Assembly: GCA_019119775.1 (NCBI GenBank)
Contig: DWWL01000037.1
Location: 1-46,071, forward strand
Direction: 5' to 3'
DNA length: 46,071 nucleotides
Source of the DNA: Candidatus Lachnoclostridium pullistercoris
GTDB lineage: Bacteria > Bacillota > Clostridia > Lachnospirales > Lachnospiraceae
The notes below the pieces were generated by a model that saw only the letters and a list, made by a program, of their open reading frames with translations, did not search any database and had not been told where the DNA came from. Below are positions 41,076 through 46,071 of this stretch, piece by piece; positions within the stretch are counted from its first letter, which is position 1; every line of letters starts with the position of its first letter. The position numbers and the translations under genes are program-made.

Positions 41076-43387
41076 AGCAGGAATACATAGAAAAAATATA
41101 CAGCGGCTGGCTGGCCAAGATCATCGGCATCCGCTATGGGGCGCCCATAGAGGGATGGACCATGGAAAAGATCAGGAGCCTTTTCGGGGACCGTCTGCCT
41201 GATTACCCGGCGGATTACAAAAATTTCGCGGCGGATGACGACAGCAACGGCCCCTGGTTTTTTCTGCGGGCACTGGAAGATGGCGGAATATGCGGAAAAG
41301 ATGGGGAGAAGACGGAGCTGGAACCGGAGGATGCGGCGAAGGCTCTGTTAAACTACGCTCCCTTTGAACATGGATTTTTCTGGTGGGGCGGATACGGTGT
41401 TTCCACAGAGCACACGGCTTACCTGAATCTGAGAAGCGGCATCCGCGCGCCGGAGAGCGGCAGTATCCGCCAGAACGGCTCCACTATGGCGGAGCAGATC
41501 GGCGGTCAGATCTTCTCAGACACCTGGGGCCTGGTAAATCCCGGGAAGCCGGAGCGGGCGGCGAAAATGGCGCGGGCGGCGGCTTCCGTCACCCACGACG
41601 GGGACGGCTTAAACGGGGCTGCCTTTGTGGCCTCCTGCATCAGCGCCGCTTTTGAGGAGAGCGATATCCGGGCGATCATCGAGACGGGGCTCTCCTTTGT
41701 GGAGCCGGGCAGCCGCTATGAGGAGGCGGTCCGGGCGGTTATGGATTTTTATGACAGCCACGAAAAGGGCGGCGAGAGCTGGAGGGACTGCTTTGAATTT
41801 GTCCGCACCCACTACGGGTATGACAAATACCCAGGCGTCTGCCACATTATCCCCAACATTTCTGTGATGATCCTGGCCATGCTCTACGGAGAGGGAGACT
41901 TTGACCGGACTTTGGAAATCTGTAACCTCTGCGGCTGGGATACGGACTGCAACGTGGGAAATGTGGCCTGCATCCTGGGGGTGGCCCTGGGACTTTCCGC
42001 CATCGGGGAGAAGTGGAGAAAACCGGTGGGAGATCTGCTTATCAGCTCCAGCGTTCTGGGATATTATAATATCCAGGATATTCCGCAGTCAGCCTCTTAT
42101 ATAGCCAGACTGGCCTTTGCGCTGGATAAGGAGGAGGTGCCGGAGCCGTGGCGGGAGATCCTGAAAGATGAGACTCTCTGCCACTTTGAATACCCCGGCT
42201 CCACCCACGCCATGCGGCTGCGGGCGGAATCTGGGGAGGGAAGAGAGTTGGAGGGGAAAAATCTCCGCCTGGAGAACACGGACGAGACGGCCTGGACGGG
42301 AAAGCGCTCCTTAAAGCTGACCGCTTCATCTGTGGAGCCGGGGGACCGGATTTTTCTATACCGGAACACCTACTACCGGCCGGAGGAATTTACGGACAGC
42401 CGGTATGATCCGGCCTTTTCCCCCACCCTCTATCCGGGACAGACGATTAAGGGAGCTGTGTACCTGCCGGAATACAGCCGGCCGGCAAAGGTCTGCCTTT
42501 ACGTCAAAGATCTGCACAGCGGGGAGATCCTCTGCGGGGAGCAGCTGTCCCTGGTGCCGGGAGAGTGGCGGGAGCTTTCCTTTGCCGTTCCCGGCGGGCG
42601 GGATGAGCTGATCGGGGAGGCCGGCTTCTGCTTTTATATGGAAGGAAGAGCGCTGGAGCGGTTTGAGTTTGCGGCTATGGCGGACGATTTCCGGTCCGCC
42701 GGGGAGGCAGACTATCTTCTGGATCTGAAAAAGGAGCAGATGGAGGTGTGGCCCGGCGGCCACACGGAGATCAGCCAGTTTACCAGGCTGAAGGGAAATG
42801 CCTGGCTGGAGGACGGCGCTCTCCACCTCTCCTGCAGTGATTTCGGCGAGATGTACACCGGCGGGCAGAACTGGCAGGATTATGAGGCAGAGTGGCTGCT
42901 GACTCCGGTGAAAGGGGATTTCTGCGGGGCAGGGATCCGGGTGCAGGGGGCAGCCAGATCTTACGGGGCCGTGCTGCTTTCCGGAAACCGCCTGGCTCTG
43001 GTAAAGAGCCGTCCCCGGGGAGAGGGCTATGACATTCTGGCGGAGACAGAATTTTCCTGGAGAGAGGGAGAACGGATCCGGCTGACGGTGCGGGCGGAGG
43101 GAAACCGGCTGCAGGCAGCTGCCGCGCCGGCGGGAACTTCGGCCGCTGCGGGGGAGCCTGACGCCAGTCAGAGGACTGAGGGGATGAACGCGGAGGAGCC
43201 AGCCGCCTGTCAGTCCGCTGAGACGGCGGCAGCCGGGGAGTCATCTACCCATCGGACCGCTGAGGTGACGGCAGCTGACGGGGAAGATTCCTTCCGCACC
43301 GGCTGCATCGGCATCCTGGTAAGAAACGGAAGCCATGTGAAGGCGGAGGCGGTGCGGGTCCGCCCGCTCTGCTGTCCGCGGAAATAA
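41072..43387 (+). CDS. ADP-ribosylglycohydrolase-family protein with a C-terminal beta-sandwich module
   Basis: 771 residues. The N-terminal about 370 residues are the DraG-like all-helical domain: GWLAKIIGIRYGAPIEGW, metal-binding AADDDSNGPWF, THDGDGLNGAAFVA and CGWDTDCNVGNVACILGVAL. Middle and C-terminal regions (about 395-771) look like two jelly-roll/LamG or DUF1080-like modules (YLPEYSRPAKVCLYVKDLHS; FRTGCIGILVRNGSHVKAEA). A low-complexity Ala/Glu/Thr stretch (about 683-735) interrupts the last one. There is no signal peptide, so it is cytoplasmic. Its place between adenosine deaminase and a nucleoside hydrolase suggests cleavage of an ADP-ribosyl or ribosyl bond in nucleoside salvage; the substrate is unknown. 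Confidence 0.85.
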   Translation: MKQEYIEKIYSGWLAKIIGIRYGAPIEGWTMEKIRSLFGDRLPDYPADYKNFAADDDSNGPWFFLRALEDGGICGKDGEKTELEPEDAAKALLNYAPFEHGFFWWGGYGVSTEHTAYLNLRSGIRAPESGSIRQNGSTMAEQIGGQIFSDTWGLVNPGKPERAAKMARAAASVTHDGDGLNGAAFVASCISAAFEESDIRAIIETGLSFVEPGSRYEEAVRAVMDFYDSHEKGGESWRDCFEFVRTHYGYDKYPGVCHIIPNISVMILAMLYGEGDFDRTLEICNLCGWDTDCNVGNVACILGVALGLSAIGEKWRKPVGDLLISSSVLGYYNIQDIPQSASYIARLAFALDKEEVPEPWREILKDETLCHFEYPGSTHAMRLRAESGEGRELEGKNLRLENTDETAWTGKRSLKLTASSVEPGDRIFLYRNTYYRPEEFTDSRYDPAFSPTLYPGQTIKGAVYLPEYSRPAKVCLYVKDLHSGEILCGEQLSLVPGEWRELSFAVPGGRDELIGEAGFCFYMEGRALERFEFAAMADDFRSAGEADYLLDLKKEQMEVWPGGHTEISQFTRLKGNAWLEDGALHLSCSDFGEMYTGGQNWQDYEAEWLLTPVKGDFCGAGIRVQGAARSYGAVLLSGNRLALVKSRPRGEGYDILAETEFSWREGERIRLTVRAEGNRLQAAAAPAGTSAAAGEPDASQRTEGMNAEEPAACQSAETAAAGESSTHRTAEVTAADGEDSFRTGCIGILVRNGSHVKAEAVRVRPLCCPRK

Positions 43388-43449
43388 TGGGGAAAACGCA
43401 TTTTTTTACAAAAATTTCATATTTTGGGCGGAGAAAAGGACATCTGTCC

Positions 43450-43489
43450 TTTACGAATCGGCCATTACAGTTTATAATCCATACTGTAA
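43450..43489 (+). promoter_or_regulatory. Promoter with operator upstream of the nucleoside hydrolase gene
   Basis: TTTACG (43450-43455), 17-base spacer, TATAAT (43473-43478). The perfect inverted repeat TTACAGT-N11-ACTGTAA (43465-43471 and 43483-43489) straddles the -10 box, a repressor-operator layout. The leader to the ATG is about 180 bases. It ends with a purine-rich ribosome site, and nothing else in the 280-base gap is interpretable. Confidence 0.65.
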
Positions 43490-43667
43490 AGTGAAATTGA
43501 ATCATTAGCAATACTTATTAATGAAAGACAATTTTACTTATGACTGGAAGAAATATGAGACAGAAATTGTGAAATATTCAGCAACAGGACAGACCGGCCG
43601 CCGCCATAGCTTCTTCCCGGGGCAGGCGTGAGCTGCGGCTCATACGTTTCAGAAAGGGAGAAGAAAG

Positions 43668-44579
43668 ATGAAGACGACCAGAATTTTCATTGACACAGAT
43701 TTGGGAGACGATGTGGATGACGCGGCAGCGTTTATGCTGGCCTTTTCAAGCCCGGAGCTTGAGCTGGCCGGAGTCACCACCGTCTACAAGGACGTGGAAA
43801 AGCGGGCGGAAATGGTGCGGGATCTATTAAGCCTCTGGGGGCGGGAACAGGTGCCTGTGACGGCCGGCTACGGGCGGGCTCTGATCGAGCGGCGCTTTGA
43901 CGTGACGGAGCCTCCCATCCAGTACGGACTCTTAGACGGAAAAAAGGAGCGGGCCGCAGAAGAAGCGGGCGCATCCGGCCCCATTCCCAAGGCGGATGAT
44001 CAGATCATCCAGGCGCTCAGGGAAGATGAGGACACGGTGATCCTGGCCATGGGAGCCATGACCAACCTGGCTGTGGCCTGCATCCGGGAACCGGAACTTT
44101 TGAGAAAGGCCAGAATCATCGGCATGGGAGGTTCTTTTTTAAACTCCCAGCCGGAGTGGAACATCATCTGTGATCCGGAGGCGGCCAGAATCGTGATGGA
44201 AACCTGCGAAAATCTGGTGATGATGGGTCTGGATGTGACGAAATACCTGAAAATAGGAGAGGACCGGCTGGACGCCTGGAGAAGGCGGGGAGACGCCCGG
44301 ATGGATTATTTCCTGAAGGGAGTGGATCTGTTCCGGAAAGCCACCGGATACCCGGTCACCTTTCACGACGTGCTCCTGGTGGCCTATCTGCTGGACGAGC
44401 AGGTGGTTTCCCTGCGGAAGGGAAATTTCACGGTGGAGCTGGCGGGAGGACTGACCAGAGGAACCATGGTGGACCAGACCAACTACTATGAGGTAGATCC
44501 GGAGGTGGAGGGAACCTTCCGCTTTGCGGATCAGGTGGATCTGGAGCGGTTTTTTGCCATCCTGGACGAGCGGTTCTAG
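43668..44579 (+). CDS. Inosine/uridine-preferring nucleoside hydrolase
   Basis: 303 residues. The N-terminal Ca-binding Asp cluster FIDTDLGDDVDDAAAFM is the IUNH signature. VILAMGAMTNLAVA and GGSFLNSQPEWNIICDPEAA (Asn/Glu/Asp pocket), and VTFHDVLLVAYLLD (catalytic His-Asp) complete it. It hydrolyses ribonucleosides to base and ribose. Base preference cannot be set from sequence. It has its own promoter and operator upstream, and is followed by a BMP-family binding protein. Confidence 0.93.
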   Translation: MKTTRIFIDTDLGDDVDDAAAFMLAFSSPELELAGVTTVYKDVEKRAEMVRDLLSLWGREQVPVTAGYGRALIERRFDVTEPPIQYGLLDGKKERAAEEAGASGPIPKADDQIIQALREDEDTVILAMGAMTNLAVACIREPELLRKARIIGMGGSFLNSQPEWNIICDPEAARIVMETCENLVMMGLDVTKYLKIGEDRLDAWRRRGDARMDYFLKGVDLFRKATGYPVTFHDVLLVAYLLDEQVVSLRKGNFTVELAGGLTRGTMVDQTNYYEVDPEVEGTFRFADQVDLERFFAILDERF

Positions 44580-44590
44580 GCCGGAAACGG

Positions 44591-44654
44591 GAGAGATCCT
44601 AAGGTGCGGGGAGAGATCCCGAAGTGTGAGAATATCCGATGCCGCAGCTGCGGC
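44591..44654. repeat. Imperfect 20-bp tandem duplication and a 14-bp palindrome
   Basis: GAGAGATCCTAAGGTGCGGG (44591-44610) is followed at once by GAGAGATCCCGAAGTGTGAG (44611-44630), 15 of 20 identical. The perfect palindrome GCCGCAGCTGCGGC lies at 44641-44654, 25 bases before the ribosome site of the binding-protein gene. These fill the intergenic gap; function is unknown. The palindrome could be an operator or an mRNA-stabilising stem. Confidence 0.6.
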
Positions 44655-44693
44655 TGGCGATAGAAAAATAATCATGTGGAGAGGAGAACACTT

Positions 44694-45845
44694 ATGAAAA
44701 AACTGACAGCAGCATTACTGGCAATGTCCATGACTGCCGGCCTTCTGGCTGGCTGCGGAGCGCCGGAACCGGAGGAGACCAAGGCGGCCGCCGAGACGGC
44801 GGAAACGTCCGCTGAGGCAGAGGAGGATTCCTCTGAGGCGGCAGAGGCAGTAAATCCGGAGGACTACAAAGTAGGTCTGATGATTCCCGGAAACCTGGGA
44901 GACAAATCCTTCTTTGACGCTGCGTTCAATTCCATCGAGCCCATCAAGGAGCAGCTGGGCGTAACCGTAGAGTACGTGGAGTGCGGAACCGATACTTCCA
45001 AATTCTACCCGGCTCTGGTGGATATGTGTGAGGCCGGCTACGACCTGATCCTTACCATCTCCAGCAACAACGACGACGCGCTGGTGCAGGCGGCTGAGGA
45101 GTACCCGGACCAGAAGTTCATCAACCTGGACGATGAGATGACCAATCCCCCTGCAAACGTATACATCATGGGTACAAAGAACAACGAGATGAGTTTCCTG
45201 GCAGGTGCGGCCGGCGCGCTGAAGGCTGCTGAGCTGGGCGAGAATACCATCGGCTTTGTGGGCGGCATGGACATTCCCGGCATCAACGAGTTCCTGGTAG
45301 GATACATTGAGGGCGCGCAGGCCATCAACCCGGACATCAAAGTGTCCACTTCCTATGTAGGCAGCTTTACAGATACGGCAAAGGCAAAGGAGAACGCTCT
45401 GCTGCTTTACAATTCCGGCCTTTCCGTGATCTTCGCGGCAGCCGGCCAGTCCGGTCTGGGCGTGATCGACGCTGCTGTGGAGCAGGGCAAGTACGTGATC
45501 GGCGTGGACTCCGATCAGGCAGCGGCTTTAAAGGATTCTCAGCCGGATATGGCAGCGGTGATCATCACTTCCGCCATCAAGAACATTTCCGACAACGCAG
45601 TGAAGGCAGTGGACCGCGCCATGAAGGGCGAGATCCCCTACGGAACCAGAGAAGTATTCGGTCTGGCAGACGGAGCAGTGGGAATTGCGGAGAACGAGTT
45701 TTATGAGCAGCTGCTCAGCGAAGAGGACCGGGCACAGATCGAGGAGTTAAAGCAGAAGGTAATAGACGGCGAGGTGGAGATGACCCCCACCGAGGGAATT
45801 ACCACAGAAAAGATCAACGAGATCCGCGAGGCAGTGCGCCCGTAA
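44694..45845 (+). CDS. BMP-family (PnrA-like) nucleoside-binding lipoprotein
   Basis: 383 residues. Lipoprotein signal with LAGC (Cys21), an acidic Ala/Glu linker (about 25-60), then the BMP/PnrA fold: [83 protein letters not shown] and [20 protein letters not shown]. Members capture purine nucleosides for CUT2-type ABC importers. It is followed 19 bases later by the ABC ATPase. ATG 44694 is set by GAGAGGAG upstream and by the signal peptide. The neighbouring hydrolase and deaminase support a nucleoside ligand. Confidence 0.92.
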   Translation: MKKLTAALLAMSMTAGLLAGCGAPEPEETKAAAETAETSAEAEEDSSEAAEAVNPEDYKVGLMIPGNLGDKSFFDAAFNSIEPIKEQLGVTVEYVECGTDTSKFYPALVDMCEAGYDLILTISSNNDDALVQAAEEYPDQKFINLDDEMTNPPANVYIMGTKNNEMSFLAGAAGALKAAELGENTIGFVGGMDIPGINEFLVGYIEGAQAINPDIKVSTSYVGSFTDTAKAKENALLLYNSGLSVIFAAAGQSGLGVIDAAVEQGKYVIGVDSDQAAALKDSQPDMAAVIITSAIKNISDNAVKAVDRAMKGEIPYGTREVFGLADGAVGIAENEFYEQLLSEEDRAQIEELKQKVIDGEVEMTPTEGITTEKINEIREAVRP

Positions 45846-45864
45846 TCAAACGGAGGTATCCCGG

Positions 45865-46071
45865 ATGGAAGAATATATTTTGGAAATGAAGAACATCTCG
45901 AAAATCTACGGCAACGGAATCGCCGCGAACCGGGATGTGAACTTCAACCTGAAAAAAGGAGAGATCCATGCGCTGGTGGGAGAAAACGGCGCGGGAAAAT
46001 CCACCCTGATGAAGATCCTGTTCGGCATGGAGCCGCCTTCTTCCGGGGAGATCCTGCTGAGAGGAGAACCG
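45865..46071 (+). CDS. ABC transporter ATP-binding protein of the nucleoside importer (3' end beyond window)
   Basis: The first 69 codons are present. The ABC N-terminal strand [20 protein letters not shown] and Walker [19 protein letters not shown] are intact, as in the double-ABC ATPases (NupA-like) that pair with BMP binding proteins. It has a GGAGGT site 9 bases upstream of the ATG. The remainder, and presumably two permease genes, lie outside the window. Confidence 0.92.
   Translation, partial: MEEYILEMKNISKIYGNGIAANRDVNFNLKKGEIHALVGENGAGKSTLMKILFGMEPPSSGEILLRGEP

Noticed and set aside
43388..43667. Purine riboswitch in the long leader before the nucleoside hydrolase gene
   Set aside because: I could not find the paired loop motifs or conserved junction of a purine aptamer. 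A promoter and operator account for part of the gap.

Overview
The window (about 46 kb, high GC, almost all genes on the + strand) reads as the chromosome of a spore-forming, anaerobic Lachnospiraceae-type Firmicute. The evidence is: AGGAGG ribosome sites; an alpha/beta small acid-soluble spore protein behind a sigma-G-like promoter; a biotin-dependent Na+ pump decarboxylase; an anaerobic (cbi-type) cobalamin pathway; YesMN-type sugar sensing; and BMP-type nucleoside uptake. No rRNA, tRNA, insertion sequence, prophage or CRISPR array was seen.

Layout. (1) 18-5274: a five-gene operon for a biotin carboxyltransferase/Na+ pump. It has an acyl-CoA carboxyltransferase, an unusual lipoprotein-OadG fusion, a biotin carrier, the OadB membrane subunit and an OadA/PycB-type carboxyltransferase, and ends in a terminator. 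(2) 5410-11870: an Fe-S helicase with a Cas4/RecB-like nuclease domain, a small remnant resembling the end of a LarA-family gene, a LysR regulator divergent from a GltS-like transporter, a sigma-factor-like protein without region 4, and a histidine phosphatase. (3) 12174-15938: single-chain purL. (4) 16170-18656: an autoregulated PadR-DUF1700-DUF4097-PspC envelope operon and the SASP gene. (5) 18752-26885: an overlapping late cobalamin operon (cbiD, cbiG, fused cbiJ-cbiE, cbiT, cbiA/cobB, cobT, cobU, cobS). A second cobalamin group lies at 37607-40006 (mini cobU-like, cbiB, cobD). (6) 27158-37425: a hexose sensing and uptake locus with response regulator, histidine kinase, membrane-anchored sugar-binding protein, canonical MglB lipoprotein, a second MglB, MglA and MglC. 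(7) 40071-46071: nucleoside salvage, with adenosine deaminase, an ADP-ribosylglycohydrolase-family protein, a nucleoside hydrolase, a BMP-family nucleoside-binding lipoprotein and the start of its ABC ATPase.

The most striking observation is in region 6. The second MglB (32753-34078) appears to be a natural circular permutant. Its mature chain starts in the middle of the normal galactose/glucose-binding protein fold, and the normal N-terminal segment (with the sugar-contacting Asp and Phe) sits at the C-terminus. Nine of the ten sugar-contact positions known for E. coli MglB can be matched across the permuted order. The partner permease MglC carries a cytoplasmic, charged, coiled-coil-like extension of about 220 residues that ordinary MglC lacks. 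Together these suggest a variant high-affinity hexose importer, probably switched on by the adjacent three-component sensor.

A second candidate is a family of structured intergenic repeats sitting directly after terminator T-tracts. Two full copies (10426-10535 and 11976-12098) show compensatory base changes in their stems. In the copy upstream of purL, the long-range stem is mutually exclusive with a terminator-like hairpin.
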